The notes: generated by a model not told the origin, from the letters alone. 18,844 bases of DNA from DASVCS01 sp036381495 (GCA_036381495.1 DASVCS010000119.1:1-18844); one strand, 5' to 3'; shown: positions 1 through 6,696, numbered from the stretch's first letter. Translations and numbers: made by a program.

Positions 1-1647
1 CTTCCGATTCCCCGGCGGGTAGGGGACTGAAATCTGTTAAGCGAGTGGTCCAGCCGCAGCCTCACGGTGAAGCTTCCGATTCCCCGGCGGGTAGGGGACT
101 GAAATTTCTTAGGCACGTGTCATCTCCTCGAATTCGTGGATGGAAGCTTCCGATTCCCCGGCGGGTAGGGGACTGAAATAGGCCGTGGAGATGCTCGCGG
201 AGGCGAAGGAGCTGAGCGAAGCTTCCGATTCCCCGGCGGGTAGGGAACTGAAATCCTTGGCGGTCTCAACTTCGCACAGCCAATGGGTCGAAGCTTCCGA
301 TTCCCCGGCGGGTAGGGGACTGAAATGCAACGCGCAGACCGCCAAGAAGATGGTGGACATCGGAAGCTTCCGATTCCCCGGCGGGTAGGGGACTGAAATT
401 GAAGCGCGATATGGTAGCCGAGATCGAGGCGGCGGAAGCTTCCGATTCCCCGGCGGGTAGGGGACTGAAATTTCGAGACCAGTGTGGTGGACGCGGGAGG
501 GGAGGTATGAAGCTTCCGATTCCCCGGCGGGTAGGGGACTGAAATTCCGCACCCCCAGCGCCACATCATCCAGGCGGTCGTCGAAGCTTCCGATTCCCCG
601 GCGGGTAGGGGACTGAAATGCACAACCACGGCGGACCTGTAGCACGCGACTTCGCGGAAGCTTCCGATTCCCCGGCGGGTAGGGGACTGAAATGCTCGCC
701 GACAGTCTGTAGTGCGTGGATGACCCGAAAGAAGCTTCCGATTCCCCGGCGGGTAGGGGACTGAAATATCAACCGTTCAGCCTAATTCCACCTCCTAGAT
801 GACTGAAGCTTCCGATTCCCCGGCGGGTAGGGGACTGAAATTTTCGACGTTCCCCGCCACCCCGAGCACTCCGTCCTCCGAAGCTTCCGATTCCCCGGCG
901 GGTAGGGGACTGAAATGACAGCACGGCCATGGAGCGCCGCGAAATCGCGCCGCGAAGCTTCCGATTCCCCGGCGGGTAGGGGACTGAAATACAACGAGAC
1001 GTTTCTCGTGGCTACCGAGGATACCCGAAGCTTCCGATTCCCCGGCGGGTAGGGGACTGAAATCCAGGGATGGGCATCCAGATCGGCACGGTCGGAGCGA
1101 AGCTTCCGATTCCCCGGCGGGTAGGGGACTGAAATGCCAGCTTTCTTGATGGTACCGGCGCGGCTCACCTAGAAGCTTCCGATTCCCCGGCGGGTAGGGG
1201 ACTGAAATGATCTAAGCGCGACCCGATCGGTTGAACCGGTACCGGAAGCTTCCGATTCCCCGGCGGGTAGGGGACTGAAATGCACCAACCAAGGAATAGG
1301 CGAAACCCAACAAACTGAAGCTTCCGATTCCCCGGCGGGTAGGGGACTGACATTGATTTTATCCCTCCTGATGTTTGGCTAGTGATTGAGAAGCTTCCGA
1401 TTCCCCGGCGGGTAGGGGACTGAAATTCATGTTCACTTTCTCGTACACGCCCGCGGTGGCGGTGAAGCTTCCGATTCCCCGGCGGGTAGGGGACTGAAAT
1501 ATCCGCCGTCGGTCGTTAGCTCACGCCGTTACGACAGAAGCTTCCGATTCCCCGGCGGGTAGGGGACTGAAAGGGGATCGAACCGCCGCGCGGCCGCGGC
1601 AATCTGCCCGGAAGCTTCCGATTCCCCGGCGGGTAGGGGACTGAAAG
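1..1647 (+). CRISPR. CRISPR array, 23 repeats and 22 spacers, left end cut by the window edge
   Basis: A 37-bp direct repeat begins with the 8-bp palindrome GAAGCTTC and ends GGGGACTGAAAT. It recurs 23 times, at 1 (first 4 bases missing), 69, 143, 218, 290, 363, 435, 509, 583, 657, 731, 805, 880, 954, 1027, 1099, 1172, 1245, 1317, 1390, 1464, 1537 and 1611. The spacers are 35-38 bp and all different. Inside the repeat, TCCCC can pair with GGGGA around an 8-nt loop, leaving ACTGAAAT as an 8-nt 3' tail. This resembles the ATTGAAAC-type crRNA 5' handle of many type I and III systems, so the crRNA is probably read from the + strand. Variant repeats are at 218 (G29 to A), 1317 (A35 to C) and the last two, 1537 and 1611 (final T to G). 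Decay at the right end suggests that the leader and any cas genes lie to the left, outside the window. The subtype cannot be assigned. Long reading frames across the array are artefacts of the repeat. Confidence 0.97.
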
Positions 1648-1973
1648 CGACCGCAACGCACGCTTGCCCATCGCCTTCGCGGCCGTCCCACTCCTCCTCG
1701 CGGTCGCCGTCGTCGCGAGTTGGCGCCCCGGCCGCCGCGCCACTCGCGCCGAGTCCGCATGCGTGCTATGCGAGTAGGAGGCGACCCGCCGGATCCCCGT
1801 GCGGCCGCTCGCGCGCTCGGCGCGGGGACCTACCGCCGTCCGCCGCCCGGACTCAGGACCCGGTCCGCACCTGCCTCGAACGCACGCCGGGCCACCGTCT
1901 CGAGCACCGGGCCGAGGACCTCCGCCCGACCGATGCGCCCGACTCACACCGTCTCCGCCGCCCCATCCCATCC
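1648..1973. other. Intergenic stretch between the CRISPR array and the cysteine operon; no convincing gene
   Basis: This stretch is very GC-rich and has no AT-rich CRISPR leader character, which supports placing the leader on the other side of the array. One + strand frame (codons starting at 1646, stop at 1775-1777) encodes a short hydrophobic run, FAAVPLLLAVAVVASW, followed by basic residues. It has no start codon outside the last repeat, so it could be a gene remnant or chance. I see no RNA gene or clear terminator here. Confidence 0.5.
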
Positions 1974-2001
1974 TTGACGCGCCCCGCGGGCCGGTTTACG
2001 T
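1974..2001 (+). promoter_or_regulatory. Candidate promoter of the cysteine operon
   Basis: TTGACG at 1974-1979 resembles a -35 box, and TTACGT at 1996-2001 lies 16 bases downstream as a weak -10 box. A start near 2008 would give a 5' leader of about 125 nt before the Cys-rich leader peptide. The -10 match is poor, so this is only the best candidate in the region. Confidence 0.3.
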
Positions 2002-2132
2002 TCCGCATCAACGGCGACCGGCCGCGAGGAAACACGGCGCGCGGGCGGATCGCCGGGCCGGGCCGCGGGTTGCGCGCCCGGTCGGTCGGCGGCGGGCGGC
2101 CGGGTCCGCGGCCGCAACGCGAAGAGAACGAG

Positions 2133-2219
2133 ATGCATCATCCCCGCACCATCTGCTGCTGTTGTCGTCGTATGGTCCTGCCCCGACCGGGGGGCGGGCG
2201 GGCGTGTTCACGCCGGTGA
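2133..2219 (+). CDS. Cysteine-rich attenuator leader peptide, 28 aa
   Basis: This small ORF begins MHHPRTICCCCRRMV and has four consecutive Cys codons (TGC TGC TGT TGT) at 2154-2165, with a fifth Cys codon at 2205. A purine-rich GAAGAG at 2121-2126 lies 6 bases before the ATG and can serve as ribosome binding site. The same frame is open upstream to a TTG at 1974, but the ATG with its binding site is the more likely start. The ORF ends at 2217-2219, 34 bases before a strong hairpin followed by TTTT. The next genes encode a Mec-like JAMM peptidase, an E1-like sulfur-transfer enzyme and cysteine synthase. Leader peptides rich in the end-product amino acid are the sensor of classical attenuation, and polycysteine leader ORFs upstream of cysteine genes are known from mycobacteria. 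Its role here is inferred from layout. The peptide itself probably has no function beyond being translated. Confidence 0.75.
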   Translation: MHHPRTICCCCRRMVLPRPGGGRACSRR

Positions 2220-2261
2220 ACGGAGACATCACCGGCCTCGGACACGGCGAACCCGCCCCGG
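2187..2261 (+). promoter_or_regulatory. Possible antiterminator pairing in the cysteine leader
   Basis: The G-rich segment 2187-2198 can pair with 2252-2261: ten base pairs with two G residues (2193-2194) bulged. This would occupy most of the 5' arm of the terminator. A competing local hairpin, CCCC at 2181-2184 with GGGG at 2189-2192, would release the terminator. This is the expected arrangement for an attenuator, but in such G/C-rich RNA other foldings are likely, so the exact pairing is tentative. Confidence 0.45.
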
Positions 2262-2288
2262 CCTGCCCCTCGCAGGCCGGGGCGTTTT
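2254..2288 (+). terminator. Intrinsic terminator (attenuator) of the cysteine operon
   Basis: A perfect 13-bp stem pairs 2254-2266 with 2272-2284 around a 5-nt loop (CCCTC) and is followed directly by TTTT at 2285-2288. It lies after the Cys leader peptide and about 100 bases before the first structural gene. A terminator in this position is a regulatory element, not the end of a gene. The T-run is short, which may allow partial readthrough. Confidence 0.75.
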
Positions 2289-2388
2289 CGTCGAGAGGCC
2301 GGGCCAGTGCGATGTCGCCGCCCGCAGTGGCCGGCGGCCTCCCGAACGGAGGCCGAGGAGCGCGAGGGGGCGAGTGGACGAGGTGAGA

Positions 2389-2949
2389 ATGCGAGGCACC
2401 GTCCTGGAACCGGGTGCCGCCGTCGGGCGGCCCGCCGACCGTACGCCCGCCGATGGCGGTCGGGGCGGAGCCGCACTGCTGCCGCCGGCGGGCGGGATCG
2501 CGTGCCCGCCGACCCTGCTCGAGCGGGTCCGTGCCCACGCGGCGGAGGCGTACCCGCTCGAGGCGTGCGGTCTCCTGATCGGGCGGGAAGATACGGCCGA
2601 GTTCCGCCTCACTCGCGTGCTGCCGTGCCCCAACGTGGCGGCGCAGGAAGAGCGGCACCGGCGCTTCGCGATCGAGCCGCGGGCCGTGCTGAACGTCCGG
2701 CGCGCGCTGAGGGGAACCGGAGAGGCGATCATCGGGTTCTTCCATTCACACCCGGACGCCGAGGCGACCCCGTCCGCCACGGACATGGAGTTCATCCGGC
2801 TCTGGCCGCATACGGCGTGGATGATCGTACCGGTCCGCGAGGGTCGGGCGCTGGCGCCGCGTTCGTGGTGGCTCGTCGACGGCGAGTCCCGGGCCCGCGA
2901 GCTGGTGGTGCGGGAGGCGGCGGCGCGAGCCGTCGTCTGCCCCGAGTAG
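2389..2949 (+). CDS. JAMM/MPN+ metalloprotease, Mec-like (186 aa)
   Basis: This is a zinc metalloprotease of the JAB1/MPN+ fold. The complete JAMM signature is present: Glu58 (PLEACG), then HSHP with His119 and His121, Ser129 and Asp132 (HxHPx5PSxxD). Bacterial members of this type release an amino acid or sulfur cargo from the C-terminus of ubiquitin-like carrier proteins. The mycobacterial Mec enzyme cuts cysteine from the carrier CysO. The neighbouring MoeZ-like and cysteine synthase genes make that role likely here, but no CysO-like gene is in the window. I chose the ATG at 2389, which has GAGG five bases upstream. A GTG at 2374 would add five residues. Residues 1-38 are Gly/Ala/Pro-rich and poorly defined, and the fold probably starts near residue 39. 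It is the first structural gene after the cysteine attenuator. Confidence 0.88.
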   Translation: MRGTVLEPGAAVGRPADRTPADGGRGGAALLPPAGGIACPPTLLERVRAHAAEAYPLEACGLLIGREDTAEFRLTRVLPCPNVAAQEERHRRFAIEPRAVLNVRRALRGTGEAIIGFFHSHPDAEATPSATDMEFIRLWPHTAWMIVPVREGRALAPRSWWLVDGESRARELVVREAAARAVVCPE

Positions 2950-3003
2950 CCGGCGGGAGCGAGGCCCCGCGAGGTCGACGCGGTCCGGGACCGTGCGCGG
3001 GTG

Positions 3004-3097
3004 CGATCGAGCGCATCCGGCCGCTCCGGCGGCCCGTGCGCCGTCGGGCGCGATCGAGCGCATCCGGCGACTCCGGCGTCCCGTGCGCCGGGGTCGC
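3004..3097. repeat. Imperfect tandem direct repeat, two units of 47 bp
   Basis: The segment CGATCGAGCGCATCCGGC at 3004 recurs at 3051. The following bases (CTCCGGC, then CCCGTGCGCCG) also recur with a few differences. The period is 47 bp, with two copies between the JAMM gene and the MoeZ-like gene. Its function is unknown; it may be only a relic of duplication in non-coding DNA. Confidence 0.7.
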
Positions 3098-3146
3098 CGG
3101 CGGCCCGCGAGGGGGCAGGACGCGCGGGTCCGCCGCCCGCGGGTGG

Positions 3147-3252
3147 AGAACGCACACGGCGGCGCGGGGTCCAAGCGTTCGGCTCAGCCTGCCCGCTGCG
3201 GTGCCCGTGGGATCCAGGAACGCACAGGGGGATGCGCGGGTCGAAGCGTACG
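3147..3252. repeat. Second degenerate direct-repeat pair in the same gap
   Basis: A segment of about 35 bp at 3147-3181, containing GAACGCACA, GCGGGGTC and AAGCGTTCG, recurs imperfectly at 3217-3252 with GAACGCACA, GCGGGTCG and AAGCGTACG. The offset is 70-71 bases and includes one small indel. Together with the 47-bp repeat it fills much of the 331-base gap 2950-3280, in which I see no convincing gene. Confidence 0.5.
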
Positions 3253-3280
3253 ACCGCTCCGCGCCCCGAACGGATGCAGG

Positions 3281-4477
3281 ATGGAAGAAATCATGCACGC
3301 CGCGGAACCGCGGGAGCCCGAGCTCCCGGACCTCGCACGCGAGGAACTGGTGCGCTACAGCCGCCACCTCATCATGCCGGAGGTGGGCCGGGAGGGGCAG
3401 CAGCGCCTCAAGGCGGCGAAGGTGCTCCTGGTCGGCGCCGGCGGCCTCGGCTCGCCGCTCGGGCTCTACCTCGCCGCGGCGGGCGTGGGGACGCTGGGCG
3501 TCGTCGACTTCGATGTCGTCGACGAGACGAACCTCCAGCGGCAGGTGCTCTACAGCGCGGACGACGTGGGGCGGCCGAAGCTCGAGGCGGCGGCCGAGCG
3601 GCTCCACGGCGTGAATCCGCACATCACGATCGTGCCGCACCCGGTCCGACTGTCGAGCGAGAACGCGCTCGAGCTGTTCGAGCCCTACGACATCGTGGTG
3701 GACGGCAGCGACAACTTCCCCACCCGCTATCTGGTCAACGATGCGTGCGTGCTCTCCGGCAAGCCCAACGTCTACGGCTCGATCTTTCGCTTCGAGGGCC
3801 AGGTCTCGGTCTTCGGCGCGCCGGGCGGCCCGTGCTACCGCTGCCTCTTCCGCGAGCCGCCGCCGCCCGGGCTCGTTCCGAGCTGCGCGGAGGGCGGCGT
3901 GCTCGGCGTGCTCCCCGGGATCATCGGCGCGCTCCAGGCGCTCGAAACGCTCAAGCTGATCCTGGGCCGTGGCGACTCGCTGGCCGGACGCCTGCTGCTC
4001 TTCGATGCGCTGGCCATGCGCTGGCGGGAGCTGAAGCTGCGGCGCAACCCGGAGTGCCCCGTGTGCGGCGACCGCCCGACGATCACGGAACTCATCGACT
4101 ACGAGGTGTTCTGCGGCGTGAAGCCGGCCGCGGATGCCGTGGAAGACGACGTCATCCCCGAGTTGGCGCCTGCCGAGCTGAGGGCGCGACTCGGCGGCGA
4201 CCGGCCGCCGGTCCTCATCGACGTGCGCGAGCCGCACGAGTGGGACATCGCGAACCTCGGAGCGCACGGCGCCCGACTCATCCCGCTGGCGGAGCTGGGC
4301 TCACGGCTGGACGAGCTGGACCGCGGGGCGGAGATCGTGGTGCACTGCCGGACGGGTGTTCGGAGCGCGCGCGCGGTCGAGCAGCTCCGCGCCGCGGGGT
4401 TCGAGCGCGTCCTCAGTCTCCGGGGCGGGATCCTCGCCTGGGCCGACGAGGTCGACCCGACACTGCCGAGGTATTGA
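3281..4477 (+). CDS. moeZ: MoeB/ThiF-type E1-like sulfur carrier adenylyltransferase/sulfurtransferase with rhodanese domain (398 aa)
   Basis: The N-terminal part is a ThiF/MoeB adenylating domain. It has the nucleotide-binding GAGGLG at 52-57, the conserved VDETNLQRQ segment, two CxxC zinc pairs (Cys185/188 and Cys259/262) and the catalytic Cys202 in SCAEGG. The C-terminal part is a rhodanese domain with active-site loop CRTGVRS (Cys356). This architecture is that of MoeZ/MoeBR proteins, which adenylate the Gly-Gly end of a ubiquitin-like carrier and convert it to a thiocarboxylate using persulfide sulfur on the rhodanese Cys. With a JAMM peptidase before it and cysteine synthase after it, supply of sulfur for cysteine is the likely job, though molybdopterin or thiamine sulfur transfer is also possible. 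The frame is open far upstream, but similarity to the family begins only around REELVRYSRHL. I use ATG 3281; ATG 3293, with GGAAG five bases upstream, is an equal alternative. The stop overlaps the next start (ATGA). Confidence 0.92.
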   Translation: MEEIMHAAEPREPELPDLAREELVRYSRHLIMPEVGREGQQRLKAAKVLLVGAGGLGSPLGLYLAAAGVGTLGVVDFDVVDETNLQRQVLYSADDVGRPKLEAAAERLHGVNPHITIVPHPVRLSSENALELFEPYDIVVDGSDNFPTRYLVNDACVLSGKPNVYGSIFRFEGQVSVFGAPGGPCYRCLFREPPPPGLVPSCAEGGVLGVLPGIIGALQALETLKLILGRGDSLAGRLLLFDALAMRWRELKLRRNPECPVCGDRPTITELIDYEVFCGVKPAADAVEDDVIPELAPAELRARLGGDRPPVLIDVREPHEWDIANLGAHGARLIPLAELGSRLDELDRGAEIVVHCRTGVRSARAVEQLRAAGFERVLSLRGGILAWADEVDPTLPRY

Positions 4478-5478
4478 TGATGGCGCGGCGCATCCACTCG
4501 GTCGCCGCCGCGGATCGCGGCGCGGGAGGCAGCGCGGAGAGCGAGATGATCGACGATTTCATTGGCCACACACCGATGGTCCGGCTCGAGCGCGTCGTGG
4601 AGCCCGGGATGGCGGAGGTGTGGGTGAAGCTCGAGGGGCTGAACCCCGGCGGCTCGATCAAGGACCGTACGGCGCTCGCGCTGGTGCGGAGCGGCGAAGA
4701 GCGCGGTCTGCTGCCGCCGGGCGGGACGATCGTCGAGCCGACGTCGGGCAACACGGGGATCGGCCTGGCGCAGGTGGCCGCGGCGCGCGGCTACCGGCTG
4801 GTGCTCTGCCTGCCCTCGTCCATGAGCATCGAACGGAAGCGCACACTGCGCGCATACGGCGCCGAGCTGGTCCTGACCGACCCCGAGCTGCGGATGCTCG
4901 CCGCCATCAAGGAAGCCGAACGGATCCGCGACGAGACCGGCGCGTACATGCCGGATCAGTTCGCGAACCCCGCGAACCCGGAGATCCACTACCGCACGAC
5001 GGCGCCCGAACTGTGGCAGGCGATGGATGGCCGGGTCGATGCGTTCGTCTACGGCACCGGGACGGGGGGTACGATCTCCGGCGTCGGCCGGTTCCTGAAG
5101 GAGCACGACCCGGCCATCCAGGTCATTGCGGTCGAGCCCGCGCGCTCGGCGGTGCTATCCGGCAAGCCGCGCGGGCAGCACCAGTTCCAGGGGATGGGAC
5201 CGGGCTTCATCCCGCCGAACCTCGATCGGTCCGTCATCGACCGCGTGATCCCCGCATGGGAGGAGGATGCGTTTCCCTTCGCCCGGCGGCTCGCGCGGGA
5301 GGAGGGGCTGTTCGTCGGGATGAGCAGCGGCGCGATCGCCTGGGCCGCACTCGAAGTCGCCCGCGAGCTGGGGACCGGACACCGCGTGGCCTGCATCGCG
5401 CCCGATTCGGGCGCGCGCTACCTCACCACGCCGCTCTATGCCCCGGAGGAGGAGGCGTCCGCGGCCCGCGGCGCGTGA
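4477..5478 (+). CDS. cysK: Cysteine synthase, CysK-like PLP enzyme (333 aa)
   Basis: This is a fold-type II PLP enzyme that beta-replaces an activated serine with sulfide, or with a thiocarboxylate carrier, to give cysteine. The PLP lysine is Lys62 in NPGGSIKDR, the substrate loop is EPTSGNTGIGLA, and the phosphate-binding loop is GTGTGGTISGVGRFLKE. The SGKP...GMGPGFIP and QFANPANPEIHYRTT segments resemble CysK (O-acetylserine type) more than the mycobacterial CysM that uses CysO. The start ATG at 4477 overlaps the preceding stop codon and has GAGG five bases upstream, so translation is probably coupled. The first 23 residues precede the conserved core, and the next internal Met (residue 24) is close to it. 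It is the last gene of the cysteine operon. No hairpin terminator is evident before the threonine promoter, so some readthrough into the next leader is possible. Confidence 0.93.
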   Translation: MMARRIHSVAAADRGAGGSAESEMIDDFIGHTPMVRLERVVEPGMAEVWVKLEGLNPGGSIKDRTALALVRSGEERGLLPPGGTIVEPTSGNTGIGLAQVAAARGYRLVLCLPSSMSIERKRTLRAYGAELVLTDPELRMLAAIKEAERIRDETGAYMPDQFANPANPEIHYRTTAPELWQAMDGRVDAFVYGTGTGGTISGVGRFLKEHDPAIQVIAVEPARSAVLSGKPRGQHQFQGMGPGFIPPNLDRSVIDRVIPAWEEDAFPFARRLAREEGLFVGMSSGAIAWAALEVARELGTGHRVACIAPDSGARYLTTPLYAPEEEASAARGA

Positions 5479-5507
5479 TGGCGCGGCTGGATCCGGATCT
5501 CTCGACC

Positions 5508-5536
5508 TTGACACCGCCACGGGGGCGTGCTACCGT
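5508..5536 (+). promoter_or_regulatory. Sigma-70-type promoter of the threonine operon
   Basis: A perfect TTGACA -35 box at 5508-5513 and TACCGT at 5531-5536 are separated by 17 bases. Transcription would start near 5543, about 43 bases before the leader peptide. The -10 box matches the consensus at 3 of 6 positions, typical for GC-rich genomes. Confidence 0.65.
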
Positions 5537-5585
5537 TGCGAGGGCATTCCGCGAGGGATGCGGGAACGAACGATACCGTGAAGCC

Positions 5586-5675
5586 ATGAACGTCGCGATC
5601 CGCCGCACGATGATGTCGAAGATGAAGATGACGCGGCTCTCATCGAGAGGCGGCGCCGTGGCGTGTGTGCGTTAG
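5586..5675 (+). CDS. Aspartate-family (Met/Thr/Lys-rich) attenuator leader peptide, 29 aa
   Basis: This ORF begins MNVAIRRTMMSKMKMTRLSS. The core TMMSKMKMT (codons 5607-5633) contains four Met, two Thr and two Lys codons in nine positions. All three amino acids are products of the aspartate pathway that branches at homoserine. Downstream lie a terminator hairpin with eight T residues and then thrB and thrC. The control codons sit just before a small hairpin that overlaps the antiterminator segment, which is the right geometry for ribosome-stalling control. The ribosome binding site is weak (GUGAAGCC before the ATG). A 7-codon ORF starting at 5558 stops five bases before this ATG and could couple translation. 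Unlike the enterobacterial thrL peptide, which is rich in Thr and Ile, this one would sense mainly Met, with Thr and Lys. Its function is inferred from layout only. Confidence 0.75.
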   Translation: MNVAIRRTMMSKMKMTRLSSRGGAVACVR

Positions 5676-5711
5676 CGAGCGGAACCAGGACAGCGGCACG
5701 CGGCCTCTCGA
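5637..5711 (+). promoter_or_regulatory. Antiterminator and protector hairpin of the thrBC attenuator
   Basis: The segment TCGAGAGGCGGC (5643-5654) is complementary at 11 of 12 positions to GCGGCCTCTCGA (5700-5711), which is the 5' arm of the terminator. The same segment takes part in a 5-bp local hairpin, CTCTC (5637-5641) with GAGAG (5645-5649), immediately after the Met/Thr/Lys codons. A ribosome stalled on those codons would block the local hairpin and free the antiterminator. A moving ribosome would let the terminator form. Confidence 0.75.
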
Positions 5712-5736
5712 GGAATCGAGGGGCCGCATTTTTTTT
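5700..5736 (+). terminator. Intrinsic terminator (attenuator) upstream of thrB
   Basis: A 12-bp stem with one G-U pair joins 5700-5711 to 5716-5727 around a GGAA loop, followed by A and eight T residues (5729-5736). It ends only 12 bases before the thrB start codon, so it must be regulated for thrBC to be expressed from this promoter. Confidence 0.9.
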
Positions 5737-5748
5737 GATCGAACCCTC

Positions 5749-6696
5749 ATGAACGTACCAGGCGTGCTACGTCCCGCGCGGGTCCGCGTCCCCGGGAGCA
5801 CATCGAATCTCGGCGCGGGCTTCGACTGCCTCGGCCTCGCGCTGAATCGTTACCTGACGGCGACGTACGAGCCGGCGCCGACGACGGCGCTCGAAGTCCG
5901 GCGATACGGCACGCTAGCGGCGCTCGATCTCGGACCGGACGAGGACATCCTGGTGCGGGCCTTCCGCGCGCGGATCCGGGGCGAGCGGGGCATCGAGCCC
6001 GGCGGCGTCCTCCGCGTCGAGTCGCAGATCCCGATCGGCCGGGGGCTCGGCTCGTCGGCGGCGGCGCTCATTGCGGGGCTGGGACTCGCGTCCGCGGCAC
6101 TGCGTGCGGGGCGCTTCGACCGCGCGGCGACGCTGTGGGAGGTCGACGCCGAGGAGGGCCACCCGGACAATGGCGCGCCCTCGTTGTTCGGTGGGCTCGT
6201 CGGGGTCACGCGAGGCGGAACGGGCCGGCCGCGGGCGTTTCGGCTCCCGCTCTCGAACCGTATCGGTCTCGCCTTCGCGGCACCCGGCCACGAGGTCCGG
6301 ACTCGGGCAGCGCGGGCCGTGCTGCCGGCGCAGGTTCCCTTCACCGATGTCGCGGCCGGCCTCGGCCGACTCGCGGCGTTGGTCCGCGGACTGGCTACGG
6401 GCGATCCGGAGCTGATCGGGCTCGGCATGACCGACCGGCTCCACGTGCCGCACCGCCTCGAGCTCATCCCGGGCGCCGCGGAAGCGATCGCCGCGGCGCG
6501 CGCCGCCGGGGCGTGGGGCGTGACCATCTCCGGGAGCGGCTCCGGGCTGATTGCCGCCTGCGCGCCCGACCGCGCATCGGCGATCGCGGACGCCATGGCG
6601 AGCGCGTTCCACGGAACCGCGGCCGGCGAGGGCGCAACCGCCTTTGCCGCGCGGCCCGACCGGCACGGCACGCTGTGCCGGGAGGCGGCGCAGTGA
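5749..6696 (+). CDS. thrB: Homoserine kinase (315 aa)
   Basis: This GHMP-family kinase phosphorylates homoserine to O-phosphohomoserine, the precursor of threonine. Visible family marks are the N-terminal VRVPGSTSNLGAGFDCLGLAL, the ATP-binding PIGRGLGSSAA (residues 95-105), EGHPDNGAPSLFGG in the middle, and the C-terminal glycine-rich GVTISGSGSGLIA. Length is normal for the family. ATG 5749 is chosen because homology begins at once. The frame is open upstream through the terminator, but that part is not coding. No clear Shine-Dalgarno sequence precedes it. The gene is under the Met/Thr/Lys attenuator and lies two steps before threonine. Its stop codon overlaps the GTG of the following remnant ORF. 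Confidence 0.93.
   Translation: MNVPGVLRPARVRVPGSTSNLGAGFDCLGLALNRYLTATYEPAPTTALEVRRYGTLAALDLGPDEDILVRAFRARIRGERGIEPGGVLRVESQIPIGRGLGSSAAALIAGLGLASAALRAGRFDRAATLWEVDAEEGHPDNGAPSLFGGLVGVTRGGTGRPRAFRLPLSNRIGLAFAAPGHEVRTRAARAVLPAQVPFTDVAAGLGRLAALVRGLATGDPELIGLGMTDRLHVPHRLELIPGAAEAIAAARAAGAWGVTISGSGSGLIAACAPDRASAIADAMASAFHGTAAGEGATAFAARPDRHGTLCREAAQ

Noticed and set aside
109..1353. Several long - strand reading frames with repeated PYPPGNRKL or SPLPAGESEAS peptides
   Set aside because: They are translations of the CRISPR repeat in different frames. The unit is non-coding and the frames change with spacer length.
1646..1777. Hydrophobic peptide frame after the last CRISPR repeat (FAAVPLLLAVAVVASW)
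   Set aside because: It has no start codon or ribosome binding site and only about 40 codons. It may be a remnant of a membrane protein, but nothing identifies it.
2993..3280. N-terminal extension of the MoeZ-like protein or a CysO-like gene in the gap
   Set aside because: The translated sequence is Arg/Pro/Ala-rich in all frames, has no ubiquitin-like pattern and no Gly-Gly end. The gap contains degenerate repeats instead.
3001..5478. 825-codon frame that includes the cysteine synthase
   Set aside because: Only the part from 4477 is coding. Upstream it is an Arg/Ala-rich shadow of the MoeZ-like gene.
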